A stretch of DNA of 64,000 nt, from contig NW_026947489.1 in the NCBI RefSeq assembly GCF_034190915.1, positions 59,024,001-59,088,000 on the forward strand. Reading direction: 5' to 3'. The position numbers and the translations under genes are program-made. Below are positions 23,685 to 35,194 of this stretch, one piece after another. Positions within the stretch are counted from its first letter, which is position 1. Each line of letters opens with the position of its first letter. Source of the stretch: Cavia porcellus. Taxonomy: Eukaryota; Chordata; Mammalia; Rodentia; Caviidae. Below the pieces are notes generated by a model that saw only the letters and a program-made list of their open reading frames with translations, was not told the DNA's origin and did no database searches.

Positions 23685-24178
23685 GACCTTGATTCTGTGT
23701 CAAATTGATGGAGCAAGATGACCCTAATAAATTAGTAAGCACACTTCTGGGTGTCCTAGATGACTGACATGTTGGCCAGCAAACTGTGGGAAAGGCCCAC
23801 ACTGGAATAAAAAATAAGTAAATAAAGGAAGCATGCCTGTGAGGAAGAGCTCTGGTCTGCTTGAAAGGGTGCACCCTGTTCTGCTGTTGCCTTTGGACAC
23901 TGGTCTCCAATTTCTTCAGCCGCCAATGCAGACCTGTACCACAATCTCCCAGGAGCTCAGAAATCCTTGACCTTGGACTAGTGCTTCATTCTCAGTTCCC
24001 TCTCTGCCACTACCGTCTTTTTGGGCTGAGCAGCTCCTGAATCCTCTAGGTCTCCAGTGTGTAGACAGTCATTGTGGACTCTCCTGCCTCTACCCTGCAA
24101 GCCACTTGATAGGTCTTCTTACATAATTATATTACACTTTCTATCAATTCTGTTCCTCTAGAGAACCTTGACAATATG
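23685..24178 (+). mobile_element. LTR, ERVL/MLT2-like, diverged
   Basis: The right end reads AATTCTGTTCCTCTAGAGAA then CCTTGACAATA, the characteristic end of the LTR family also seen at 1708-2177. The left end near TTGATTCTGTGTCAAATTGA resembles its start. Internal similarity is weak, so the left boundary is approximate. Confidence 0.5.
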
Positions 24179-24401
24179 CCTTTGAAGCTTCTTTCCGGCC
24201 AGAGGCAGGAGCTTGGTGCCTAACAGGAACAAGATGTGGTCCATTGCCAGTGCCTAGATCTGAGATCTCCTGTCTACACTGAGTGGTCAGGGAAACTCAT
24301 GTGAGAAATGAGAACTGAAACTGGTGTTCGGAGCTGGTCAGGAAAGACACTCTAAGACAACCTCATGAAATTCAAGTTCTGGCTTTCTCACCAAAAGCAC
24401 T

Positions 24402-24785
24402 GTGATGGTCCATTCTGCTTTGGTCACCTCCTACAGAGAAGAGATGCACTGGTACCACTGCTGGGGTGCCCTCTGAGCCTCCTTGAAATCTGATTGTCAT
24501 TGTGGCAGTGTTGAAGAGGAGCCTTTTCAAGGAGACTAGATCAGTAGAAAGGGTTAATGCCTTTCTTTCTGGAGGAGACTATCACAAGGCTGGATTAGTT
24601 ACTGCCAGAGCAGGCTGGGGTTTACCTCTTTATCACCATTCAGCTGGCCCACCATCCTGTGACATAACATGAGATCCTCACCAGTGTTGCTTCTGGATCT
24701 TGAATTCCTAGTGTCCAAAGGAAATAAATTTCCTCTTATTAAGTCTCAGGTATTTCACTACAGTAATGGAAAATGGATCAAGATA
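24402..24785 (+). mobile_element. MaLR-type solo LTR
   Basis: It begins TGTGATGGTCCATTCTGCTT. It contains GTGGCAGTGTTGAAGAGGAG and GATCAGTAGAAAGGGTTAAT, resembling 'GGTGATTAGGTCATGAGGGT', and closes with GGAAATAAATTTCCTCTTAT, TCTCAGGTATTTCACTACAG and a GGAAAATGGATCAAGATA end. The order matches mammalian apparent LTR retrotransposon (MaLR: MLT1/MST/THE1) LTRs. Confidence 0.7.
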
Positions 24786-24789
24786 TGGC

Positions 24790-25438
24790 TGAACAGGTTC
24801 CTTGCTAAGCTAATGTATTAAAAGTGCATAAAATGTATACAGCTAATGCATAAAAATGCCTAGGGCAATGTTGTTAGCTTAGTTACAGCTAAATAAAGAT
24901 TACCACTATTGTTCTTTTCAATAGAAAGTGAATATCATTATTCCAGGTCAGCAGAGATCCACCATCTATCCTAGTGTTTTTCAGCTTTTCAAAGTTGTCC
25001 CCTATTTCATTCTACAGCAATCCCCAAAGATGTAAGTTTCAAGAACTGAGGCCCCTGAAGGAAGCCCTACCACGTCTGGATGTAAGGAGTATGGTTTCTC
25101 CTTTTTCCCTGCAGGGCTTCTCTTTGCAGCTCAGGAACCAAAAGAGGGACACAGGCATGACCATGGCACACTTGTCCTCTTCCGGGCTTGGTTTTTGGGA
25201 AGCCCTACACTGTTGGAGGGTAGAGGAGAGTGAGGTCAGAGCATCATCCCCAGCCCTGCCCTCTAGTGTCCTGTACAGCCGTGGTGTTCAGTCACCATTC
25301 CTAAGTCCCATTTCCTGCCCCCCTCCTCCCCTTGAGGGTGTGGTAGTGTGTGGCTGGGCCACCCAGTTTCCAACCCCAGGCCCTGTAGGACCTTTGGGTG
25401 GTTCCCCTAAATCTTGCCACGCCTTTCAAAAGTGCACC
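24790..25438. other. unique sequence with a 159-codon open frame
   Basis: An open frame at 24974-25453 (159 codons) is the longest here outside the CpG island. Its composition is S/P/L/G-rich, it has no recognisable domain and it ends inside a SINE. I found no plausible acceptor/donor pair to make it an exon, so I do not call it a gene. Confidence 0.4.
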
Positions 25439-25439
25439 A

Positions 25440-25595
25440 AAGGAGCCAGATAAAGGAGGTTTATAAATTCCAGTCCTGCTTTGACAATTTAATGAGAACC
25501 TTTCTCAAAAGAAAAAATAAAATAAAGGACTTAGGATGAAGCATGTAGCACAGGGATACAGCACCCCTTCGTTTGATCCTCAGAAAAAGGGGAGA
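25440..25595 (+). mobile_element. B1 + ID dimeric SINE, partial
   Basis: The left part carries a degraded B1 end (AGAACCTTTCTCAAAAGAAA). It is joined through an AAATAAAATAAA linker to an ID-type part, ACTTAGGATGAAGCATGTAG then CAGCACCCCTTCGTTTGATC. This is the same architecture as the element at 3886-4088, more diverged. Confidence 0.6.
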
Positions 25596-26285
25596 AAACT
25601 ATTGAACATTGCTTTTCTTCTCCTTCCTTGATGGGCACTTCGTGTTGTCCTGTATCTCCTCCACACAATTGTTCCAGGATTTAGAAGTTGTTTACAGCAC
25701 ACTTGACCACGTCTCTTTCTACATTCATCAAATCTTGTAGCTTATGTTTTAACCTTTGTGGTAAAGACGCACAAATATACACCTTATACACAAACAGTGG
25801 GGAGAGATTCATTAGTCCCTGTGCCTTCTTTTCCTTGTTTTAATTATGTAAGATACGTTAATTTTTTAAAAGGTTGCTCAGATGCTTGATAAAGTAGCAG
25901 GTATTTCCAAAAAATGCATTTTATTATACTTCTCCATATAACGCATAGAAATTATAGTGTTTCTAGCTATTTTACCATTTGCTAAATGTTTCCAGCCAGT
26001 GATCACAGATAATGCTTCTTTTGAGATCATATTTAGACATTTAGAATTTTTGGGTTAATTAATTTTATATATTTGAAGAAAGGCCTTTTATATATTTAAG
26101 GTATTAACATAAGGGATTAATGTTATTAACAATAATAGCTATTGTGAGCCATGAATATAATTATAATTTATATGCTAAAATATAGTACCTGTTGTAGAAA
26201 TTTTCAAAACTACATTCCATGCAATTTGCAGCTCCAAGATGAAAATCTTGTGCATGATTGACTATAAATAAATATGAATAACTTA
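25596..26285. other. AT-rich sequence, nothing recognised
   Basis: No coding exon or clear repeat was found. Much of 25840-26280 is A/T-rich and could be diverged LINE DNA. Confidence 0.4.
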
Positions 26286-26289
26286 TATC

Positions 26290-26690
26290 TACCAGGTTCT
26301 GAATAGATATTTCTCAAAATATATAAATGGCCAATAGACACATGAAAATGCGTCCAAGTTCTCTAATTATCAGAGAAATGCAAATTTAAACCAAAACGAA
26401 ATGGGCAGTCACGTCTGTCAGCTTGGCTATTATCAAAAGTGTGGCCAAGGACAAGTGCTGGAGAGGGCATAGAGTGCAAGGAACCCAGCTGAGGAGTTGT
26501 GAGCTAGAGAAGCCATTTTGTAAAAATAAGGGCTCCTCAGAAAACTGAAAAGAGTTACCGTATGATCCAGCAGTCACCTTCTTAATTAAAGCGAGGGGGC
26601 TGAGAGATACACATATCCCAAGTTCCCTGCAGCACTATCCATAACATTTAAGAAACGGAAATCCTTCATGTGCTCTTCAGCCTGATTTCA
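26290..26690 (+). mobile_element. old LINE-1 (L1M-like) ORF2 C-terminal fragment
   Basis: Recognisable L1 words appear in order: GAATAGATATTTCTCAAAAT, TCAGAGAAATGCAAATTTAA, GGCTATTATCAAAAGTGTGG, AGAGTTACCGTATGATCCAG and CCCTGCAGCACTATCCATAA. They correspond to the carboxy-terminal third of ORF2. Frameshifts and stops are frequent, so it is a pseudogene. Confidence 0.85.
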
Positions 26691-26694
26691 TCAT

Positions 26695-27635
26695 TCCATG
26701 CTGTTCACTCTACAGGTGCTGAAACAGCATACTCTTAACATTTGTCAATTTAAAATACAGTGAAAAATCCTCAGGTCAGGTGAACACCAGGCTGCGCCCC
26801 CAGGATAACTCTACATTGTTGAATTACTGGACTCTCCTGTTGGAGATCACCTGTTGTCTTCGTGAGTGACTGTCCCCTTCTTTCAGAGCCAGGAGACCTC
26901 ACACCCAGCCTGGATAATTTTCATCCTAAACTCTGAATTTCTATTTTGTTTTCTGGCATTTATTTTGCTTTCAGGTCATGTATGCAACAGTGTCTGCAAA
27001 GCATTCCCTAGTATATAGATTTCTGTCTTTGCCAAATGAAATTGCAAACACAGACCCAGACTGCACTTGAGCTTTTGAAGAGATGATGAGCTGGATTTGG
27101 TGGCTGTGAACTGTTTTTTCAAAAAATAGTCTAAGTTTCCCCAAATCTCTCAACAAAAGTCAGTCAGTCTTAATACATTAATATATTTGAAATACATTTA
27201 TGAAAATTATGCAGTTAAAAAAGTTGAGTGCTAACCCACAGGTGAGTAATACATTATTTAAATTTCATATTATCCAAGGCCAGTTTCCTTAATGCAAATA
27301 ATCCTGCAAATCAGAATATGAAAAAAGAAGTAGATCAATGGGAAAAAAACTAGCAAATATTACATGCACTTTACAGGAAAAAAGATATAGAAGAAAATGT
27401 ACTTATCTTAAACAGTGTTAAGTAAATAATATCCTATTTTAAATGTTTGATTTCTACTTGAAACAGGAATTCACATTGGTTAGGGAATCTTTGCACATAA
27501 TTGGTGCCTGGCACTTTCTTCATTCTTTAACCTATCTGTAATGTAGTGCCTTGTATTTCCAATCTTGGTTTCTTTGAACTACAACAAGAATTTAGAAATC
27601 TTGTAGTGAGGATTGCTTCTAGACTTCCCTTCATG
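26695..27635. other. unique AT-rich sequence, nothing recognised
   Basis: No exon or transposon recognised. Confidence 0.4.
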
Positions 27636-27639
27636 GTTT

Positions 27640-28385
27640 TTTTTTTTTTTAAACATCTTTGTTGAGGAAGAATTACCCTGCTAGAATGTTCACATTTAAA
27701 ATGAGTAATTCAGTGATTTGTAGAAGGCTTATAGAGTTACACAGCTATCGACTGAATCTAACTTTAGGAAATTCTTATAACTCCACAGAGAAATCTTACA
27801 CACGTTTGCAGTCATTCTTCAGACCCCCAGTCCCTCACTGTCACTGTGCCTAAGCAGTTACGATGTTCAGTGTCCTGATTTTCCCATCCTGGCTATGGGA
27901 TAATAGAATAAATGGAATTATATGATATGTAGTCTCTTGCAACCAGCCTTGTTCACTTAGGGTAGAGTTTTCAAATCACAGCATATATTAGAGCTCTATT
28001 CCATTATGATGGACCAGAGATTACATGCAACAAACATTTGGGACACATGTATTGTTTACCCACCTGGATATTCGAGTTATTTCCTTACTGGAGACTCCTG
28101 CAGTGGGTTCCAATCTCCTGTGCTGCAAATTCACACTTCCCCGTTTTCCCTACATTTGTGTCCAGATCTTCATGTGGGTATGTTTTGTTTCTTCTTGGCT
28201 GTGTGCTCCCTGGGTCAGAAGGCAAGCTGCCTGTCCCCCCCAGCAGCAGCAGCACTGTCTGTATCTCGTTCCTACCAGAATCGTGTAAGAGTTTATTTCT
28301 CTACATCCTTTGCTTTGCTTCTTGTTACTTGACATCTTGTCATAGTAGTTCTAGTGGGTATGAAACATAGCTTTTAATATTCTTT
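27640..28385 (-). mobile_element. old LINE-1 (L1M-like) 3' UTR and ORF2 end, antisense
   Basis: The plus strand shows the reverse complement of an old L1 tail. A T-rich start is followed by TTAAAATGAGTAATTCAGTG, then AATAAATGGAATTATATGAT, then GCTCTATTCCATTATGATGG, CACCTGGATATTCGAGTTAT and CCCTGGGTCAGAAGGCAAGC. It ends near TAGTTCTAGTGGGTATGAAA. Open frames of about 110 codons in this block are by-products. Confidence 0.75.
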
Positions 28386-28389
28386 AAAA

Positions 28390-30487
28390 AAAAAGTCAAA
28401 CCTACAGTTTAAAAACTATATATGTGGGGCATTTTTAATAGGGGAGAAATCTAGTGTGCAGCACACTTCCCCTCTGATACACATGTCAGGAGGCTTGAGG
28501 CTCTGAAACACACAAGATTTACTCTTCTTGATTACCCAGATGGATGGCAGCTTACTGATGATCCTCTGGAGCTTTGCTGTTTTCTGGGCACATATAATCT
28601 CAGGCTCAGTAAGAAAAAAAACCCAAGCAAAAGTTAGATCCATGTTTGTGTCTCTGTTTCTGTCTCCAGAATGGCTGCATGGAGTTTTTAGGCCCTAAAC
28701 CTCATCAGCAGTTAAAAATAACTTGCCTCTAAGGCTTTACAGAAGTACTGTAAAGATGAAGCAAATGAATGGGTACAAGTAAACTATGAAAAACTTAAAC
28801 TGCTTTAACAATGCACTATAGTTTATAAATGCATTGTGCTTTGTATTCAGGGCTTTCACAAACACATATGCACTCTATTATTTATATAGGATGGAAAAAA
28901 GTAAAGAAAGCTTTATGTTGCATAAATCACAGAGACAGCCGTATTTTCTCACAAAAAAAATTGTAGAGCAAGACAGAACATAAAGGAAACTAAGGTTATT
29001 CATCAGGGTAACACCAAGGGTGTTGCTGATACTGAGTTTACTTTGTCTTTTTGTTTTCTAGCTTCTGAGAGGGTGGTTGGCTTGTTGGTGTCCTTCTTGG
29101 GAGGAAGTCATGGTCTTGACTTTAGGGATGTGATTGAGGGACTCTCATTTCTTTCCCTTCTGAATACAGTGGTCACTTCATAACTGCAATTTTAATGATA
29201 GCTAGGATTCACATGATAGTTTAGTGGGCAAAATTTAGCCAAAATTAAGTGACATACAAATATATATCACCAGCATCTCTGATTTAACTATTACTTCTTT
29301 TGCTCCCAAATAAAACGATCAACACAATGTGTACTCAGAAATCACCCTTTCACTCAGCCAGCTTTCACAGTCGTTCCTCTAGGGCTTGGTTTTATGAACT
29401 GTCTTGTTATGATTGCACCTCTCCATCATGGTGACCGCCACCAGCTGTGACTGCATTAGGACACGACTCATCCCTGCAGGGAAATCACACTGAACGGAAA
29501 CCACAGAGACAAAATCATCTTTTCCTTCCAGCCTCCAGACCTCTTGCTGTTTTATTTCCCTAAATTGACCTTACTCCCTTTCTAGTGGGCTCATATTCTT
29601 TCATTTTTAATTTTTACCCTAAATAGCAGCTTTTCTCTAAGTGTCTTCAAGAACAGGCCTTGTCATTGCCTCTGAGAGCCTGCGTGCAGAAAACAGATCC
29701 CTAGGTTGCTGAACTGACTTGGGCATCTGTATTTCCCCGGGCATTCAGGGGGGCCACAGAGATGTGACCATCAGGTGCTGGGTTCTGTCCATCACACAAG
29801 CATGGCACTGTGTGTCACCCTTGCCTGATCAATGATGCTATGGGCAGTGGCAGACAAATTTACTCATTCTCTCCAGATCTGTAGTATGATGAGGGGGAGA
29901 ATTGGCAGACATGGTTTTCAGTGCTTTTAAATTATTAGTAAAATTTAAATGCAGGATATGTATCTGCTGCTGGTTGCCAGATTAGCCTAATTCTCACTGA
30001 TTTAGCAAATCTTACATGTGTTTTAAAATGGCAATGTCTACTTAGTGCTTTCTATTAGATAGACACATTTTTTTTCATAAACGAATTCATTTATATGAGT
30101 ATTTTACATTTATTCATTGAAACACAATGATGAACCAAAGGATGCCCTCATTACTGTCACCATGGATCAGAAAGATTGGGCCTTCACATGGCTAATAAGA
30201 GCAAAGCTGGGAAGTTGTGCAAGTTGTTAAAGTTCTGATGCTCAGTGACTTCACACACACAATTTCTGTCTTTATAATGAAAGCATGTTTCTTTAAAGCC
30301 TTTGGAGGGCATATCAAAGACCTGTTGATTAAATAACTATAGTTGAACGTTATATTGCCTTTCAGAATTGTGTAGGTACATATCTATAGCTTTTAATAAT
30401 ATACTCGTGTGTGTAAATACATATTGAGGCAGGCTGAATGTAAAATGGAGAATAAAAATATTCATGCCACTTCCACAAAGCTTAAAT
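28390..30487. other. unique sequence, no gene seen
   Basis: No coding exon was recognised. A weak MIR-like stretch may lie around 30030-30230 but is too diverged to call. Confidence 0.4.
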
Positions 30488-30498
30488 TCTACTTTCAG

Positions 30499-30607
30499 GG
30501 CCAGGGTTTTAGCTCAGTGGCATAAGCACCTGCCTTGCAAGCACATGGTCACAAGTTTGATCCCTGGTCCAAAATATAAAAATAAAAATAAATAAAATTT
30601 TTAAAAA
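30499..30607 (+). mobile_element. ID SINE with 11-bp target-site duplication
   Basis: A diverged ID SINE (GGCCAGGGTTTTAGCTCAGT, CCTTGCAAGCACATGGTCAC, GATCCCTGGTCC) with an AAATAAAAATAAATAAAA tail. It is flanked by exact 11-bp repeats TCTACTTTCAG at 30488-30498 and 30608-30618. The duplication is perfect although the body has mutated. Confidence 0.92.
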
Positions 30608-31219
30608 TCTACTTTCAGAGTTTTAAAAAAAGTCTAAGCACAGAAATATAACAGACTTGCAACTCTGATAAATAATACTAGGTAGAATTACAAGAACTAT
30701 GAGAGCTTTTATTCTAGCCCAGAGCTAGAGGTGGCCTTCCTTGGTTTAGACGAGGGGTGTGTGCAGGATGTGGGCATTGACTGAGGGGAAAAGGACATGC
30801 AGGGGAGTGTGCCCCTCAAACAGCAGGACATCCAGAAAAGGGTAGGTCAAGTACAGCTGCCCAGGAAAGGACAGTGTGGACAACAGGGGTCCAGGAGAGA
30901 GGAGAGAACAGATGGGAGAGGAATTTGCACATGACTGGGGGCCTAGATCTAGTCCAGGGCAGAGATGGAGCCCGAGAGGCTCCACATCAAAAGCAGAGAA
31001 TGGGCAGTGGGTTGTCCCTCAAGGCTGAAGCTCACTCTAAAGACCTCACCCCATCGGATTTAAACTGCTTGTCACGTACCCCACGGCCTGCTGAGAGGAA
31101 GAGCAGATGCCCTCTGAGAAGGACAGAACTAAAGCACCATGTTATCTTTGGAAGTGGCAGAAAATATAGGGAATCTAATAAAAAATTACCAAACAGGAAG
31201 AGCAAAATAATCAAAAAAG

Positions 31220-31224
31220 GATTA

Positions 31225-31259
<35 letters not shown>

Positions 31260-31269
31260 TGAAATAATC
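31220..31269 (+). repeat. (CA)n microsatellite enclosed in a perfect 11-bp inverted repeat
   Basis: GATTATTTCAC (31220-31230) and GTGAAATAATC (31259-31269) are exact reverse complements. They enclose about 28 bp of mostly alternating CA. Single strands could fold into a hairpin with the microsatellite as loop. It lies just left of the ancient L1 block. Confidence 0.95.
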
Positions 31270-31279
31270 ATATAAATGA

Positions 31280-31924
31280 TCAGACATGGATATTAATAAT
31301 TAGCACATTAAAAATAGATGAAAGAGATCTACACTATAAGCTGGAAACTGTTAAAAGGAATAAAATGGAAATAATAGAAATGAAATAATCAAGATACAAG
31401 GTAAAGAACTTGCTGGATGGATTTAACAGCATGTCCAAACCCAGGAAAAGAGAATCTGTGAGGAAAAGAATAAAAAAAATTCAGTTTTGTGGTTACAGAT
31501 AGAGTAATATAAAAAGTGCAAGACATATTACTACAGTATGCATTGAAAATATCCAGCTCAGGCATTTTTAAGGGTCCAGAAAGAGAACAAAAGAAACAAG
31601 ACTCTATTAAAGGCAAAAACATTTAAGATGTAGCAGAATATGCAAACAGATTTAAGGAGCACTGTGAACTCCAGCCCAGTGTAAACAGATGAACTATATC
31701 TGAAGACATCATGATGTACTTTCTGAAAACTGAAGATGAGCGAATACCTGAAAATCAGGCATGTACTAAGACTCCAGAAGAGGACTAGAAATAACTAGGA
31801 ATGGACTGAGAGCATAGAAAGTGGAACTACAAAGATATGTCATCATCACATACTAGGGAAAACCCACTTAGAAACTCACGGAGTCTGATCAAATATAGGT
31901 GTCTGTTCAAATATATCACAGCAA
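31280..31924 (+). mobile_element. ancient LINE-1 (L1ME-like), ORF1 region
   Basis: Words such as TTGCTGGATGGATTTAACAG, AGAGAATCTGTGAGGAAAAG and 'AAGAAACAAGACTCTATTAA' follow the order of old mammalian L1 ORF1 (the coiled-coil to RNA-binding part). Stop codons are frequent. With the pieces at 32401-33890 and 33945-35190 it forms one collinear L1 interrupted by mariner DNA. Confidence 0.7.
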
Positions 31925-32222
31925 AGACAAATTGCCAGTAATTCCCATCGAAGTACTCTTCCTTACTTCAAACACGTTTCCGTCACTCTTGCCCCTTTCT
32001 GAAGCAGCTTTAGAAGTCCTCTTTCATGAATGTTTTAGCAGTGCTGTCGTGGTGGCCTCCATGTCCTGAGTCCCTTTCACGGTCATTTTGATTCTGGAGA
32101 AGAGGTAGAGGTTGCACAGAGCTGGTGAATGAGTACACACTGTAGGGTTGCTACAATTCTGCCTTCCCATCGGCTGCAACTTGGCAGCATTCTCTGTGTT
32201 TCGATTATGCCTCATAAAGACA
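31925..32222 (-). mobile_element. mariner transposase 3' fragment, antisense
   Basis: On the minus strand the decayed frame reads SRIKMTVKG, then MEATTTALLK, then (after a frameshift) EDF..CFRKGQE. This matches the C-terminal part of mammalian mariner-type transposases ('FPRIKMTMKG', 'EAATTAQLKTLTKEDF'). No complete DDD catalytic domain or terminal inverted repeats are evident. A sense-strand mariner fragment begins directly at its outer edge. Confidence 0.8.
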
Positions 32223-32400
32223 CTCACAAAAGAAGACTTCCAGAACTGCTTTGGAAGGTGGCAGCAAGGGTAGGATACATGTGGTCACAGCGGGAGGGTG
32301 CATTCTGAGGGAGGTTCATGGCAAGCTGTCTTTAAGGAAATAGTTTTTAAAAATTTAAACATTCACCCCACATTTCAGTCACACCATGCATACACTCTAA
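32223..32400 (+). mobile_element. mariner transposase 3' fragment, sense
   Basis: The plus strand encodes LTKEDFQNCFGRWQQG (from about 32221), the same C-terminal mariner block as the neighbouring antisense fragment, followed by a tail. The tail sequence (TTTAAAAATTTAAACATTCA) is also present after the other mariner fossil near 51728. Confidence 0.78.
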
Positions 32401-33890
32401 AATTCTTCTTCAAAAGCAAATGCAGTTCCTGAAAACCAAAGAACTAGAAAATTTGTCAGCATCAAGCCTCCAGTAAAGGGAGGAGGGGATATAAGAGAGA
32501 GTTCTGTATAATAGAAACAATCACAGATGTAAACAGCAACGGTAAGAAAAAAATGGAAAGCATAAACATATGGGTAAATTCAAGTAAATATTGAGCATAC
32601 GGATGATAATGAGAAAGAGGCCCTGGGTAAATAATTCGTGATAACTAAGAGCATAAAGGCAGGATTTTGTTAACTACTTTTGATTATTCAAAATTTCTTA
32701 ATACATGTGAAACTGTAGATGTAATAAGATAAATATCAATTGGACAATACCTTTTTACATTATGTATTTTCCTTCTATTACTTAATTAAGGATAAAATGT
32801 GAACTTCTAGGATAAACGTTGAAAGAATAATGATAAAAATTATTGAATAACAATTAATGGAGGAGATTCATCAACACAGATACTTCCTTAAGCACTCTCT
32901 TGTTACTAGGACACAACAAAATGCAAAACCTAATAGGGGAGAGGTAGATTTGGGCTCATGGTCCACTCTATGCTCAGCTGACTCCACAGAAGAGGGACAT
33001 GGTGGAGATAAAAGCTGCTCACTTCATGGAATCCAGGAAGCAAACGTCAAAGGGAGGAGGGGGAGGGAGATAAGCCCTTCCAGGAGCTCGCCTTTTCCAA
33101 CTTACCCCCAGCAGTATATTTAGCTACAGAGCCTCCACGATCTAGTGACCCTTGAAAAGCCCTCACTGTAAACACAAGAAGTTTTGGAGGGAGATCTGGA
33201 TATAAAAATAACCGGCATGTACATCAAAAATGAAAACATATGCAATAAATAAGGTGTTATATTGAAAAGCTAATACATCAGTAGTTTCATTAATAGAAAT
33301 GGAATGAAAACTAAGATTAAAAGGATCACATCAGAGTGTATTAGAAAATAAATACGTGGAACTAATACACACATACACACACATATGCACACATACACAC
33401 TTGTGTAAAATATAAGGACAGAAAAAATTGACTGGAAATAAAGTGAAGACAAGTTAAATACAATACCTGAAAAAAGTAAGCAAAATAAAGTTGACATTGA
33501 TGTGGTCGTGCACAAACACAAAAAGGCAAGAAGTGACACGTCTAAATATAAATATAAGCATTTCATACTTAAGTGGCTGTCTGATAAGAATTTATATAAT
33601 CCTAAATTATTATTCACCTAACAATGTGACTTCAAAACATATAAAGCAAAAGTTGACAGAATTAAAAAGGAGGAAATAGGTGTATCTACAATCATAGATT
33701 ATATCATACCTCTCTGAATAACTGAAAGTACATCCAAACAAAAATCAGAAATGATATAGTAGTTTTGAAGAGCAAACAGGAACAAATGTGATGTGGTTGA
33801 GAAACACAGAAACTGCATAGTCTTAGAAAGTGTGTTACATTATAACCAACATATACAGACTTTGCCCAAAGTGATCAGATGTTCAGAAAT
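32401..33890 (+). mobile_element. ancient LINE-1, inter-ORF and ORF2 endonuclease region
   Basis: 32550-32760 (AACATATGGGTAAATTCAAG, CTAAGAGCATAAAGGCAGGA) resembles the DNA between ORF1 and ORF2 of old L1ME elements. 33530-33760 (TTATTCACCTAACAATGTGA, AGCAAAAGTTGACAGAATTA, AATAGGTGTATCTACAATCA) matches the ORF2 endonuclease region. The segment 32860-33135 does not fit L1 and may be an inserted LTR piece. Confidence 0.7.
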
Positions 33891-33894
33891 AAAA

Positions 33895-33901
<7 letters not shown>

Positions 33902-33944
<43 letters not shown>
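33902..33944 (+). repeat. (CA)n microsatellite
   Basis: About 43 bp of pure alternating CA inside old L1 ORF2 DNA. Flanking 33360-33400 has a related imperfect ACACATA run. Confidence 0.97.
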
Positions 33945-33948
<4 letters not shown>

Positions 33949-35190
33949 AAAATTATAATGATTGAAATTCTTAGCATAATATTTTCTCTGTAGTAAGATT
34001 ATGCTAAAAATTAATATCTAAAGTAGATCCAATGCATATCTAAATATTTGTAAATCACATCTGAACAACCCAATGGAAAAAAACTAGGAAAGAAAAAAAT
34101 ACTAATTTTTAAACTAACATTTCAAAAACATAAACAACAGAACAGGAAATAAATTAAAAAATAGAAAAATAGTGTGTATGAACATTCTTTTAGTTAATTA
34201 GAGAGTCATATGTAACACAATTTGAAGAACCACAAGTTGTCTCTCTAGCACCTAATAAAATTGATAAACTTCAGGCAAGGTTGATATTTTAAAATCAATA
34301 TTATTGTATTCTGAATGAAAAGGAATCTCACATTAATGTAATTCAAAAAGAGCACCTGAATATAGTTTCAAAACATTAATTGACAGAGGATTTATATCCT
34401 GGATATCTTGAAAATATTTACAGATAAAAATAGAAAGAAAAAACTGTCACTGTGGCAAAACATTAACAGGTACTTCAAAGAAAATATTCAAATGAATAAG
34501 AAACATATGTAAGATTTCATAGACATCAATATAAGCTCATGTAAAATCATCAGAATGTTGCATTTAAAACATAATAAACAAAAATAACTCAACAACATCA
34601 AATTGTATGCAGAATGTGGGCTCATAGGACAATCATTTACTGCATGTTGGGCAGTAATTTTGTGTGTGACCATGTTCACCAGTATCTGCTAAAGGTAAAC
34701 ATGTATTACTTCTAATTCAGTTTCTAGAGGTAGAGCCCTCAGATAGTTGTACACACAGATGAAAAAGGCTTGTATATAAATATTCTTAACACTGTTATTT
34801 GAGCAAATAGCTGGCAAAAGAGCAGCCATGCTATGAAAACATGGATTAATTATTACATATTCATATCAGGGAGCGCCATATGGAGATTAAAATTAGTTAC
34901 TGCTACATACAGCATCCTGTGCACAAGCTGCGTGAACAAGAGAAGCCAGATCTGAAAGAGCGCATGTTGTTCCAAATTTTCCAGGACTCACCAGTGCAGG
35001 AAGCGAGGTAGTGGCTGCCTGAAAGAAGAAATGGTAGAAGAGTGAAAGAGTTTTCCACGGAAGCCTCCAAAATGCCACGACTATTCTGCATTTTGATTTG
35101 TCATGATTGTATGGCTGTGTCCACTCTGTGATATAGACTTGTACATGTCTCTGCACACGTTTTATTTTAACAAAATGTTTCTGGTTCATT
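33945..35190 (+). mobile_element. ancient LINE-1, ORF2 to 3' end
   Basis: Continues the collinear old L1. It shows AAAATTGATAAACTTCAGGC (mid ORF2), then GGATTTATATCCTGGATATC, GTAGAGCCCTCAGATAGTTG, AATATTCTTAACACTGTTAT and TTACATATTCATATCAGGGA (carboxy-terminal end). Divergence is high and nothing is translatable over more than short stretches. The 3' boundary is approximate. Confidence 0.65.
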
Positions 35191-35194
35191 TGTG

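Noticed and set aside
24974..25453. 159-codon plus-strand open frame
   Set aside because: No domain, no plausible splice sites, and it runs into a SINE at its 3' end.
31240..31260. CRISPR or satellite array candidates among microsatellites
   Set aside because: Simple CA, GA and GAAA repeats lack spacers; nothing resembles a CRISPR array and the DNA is mammalian.
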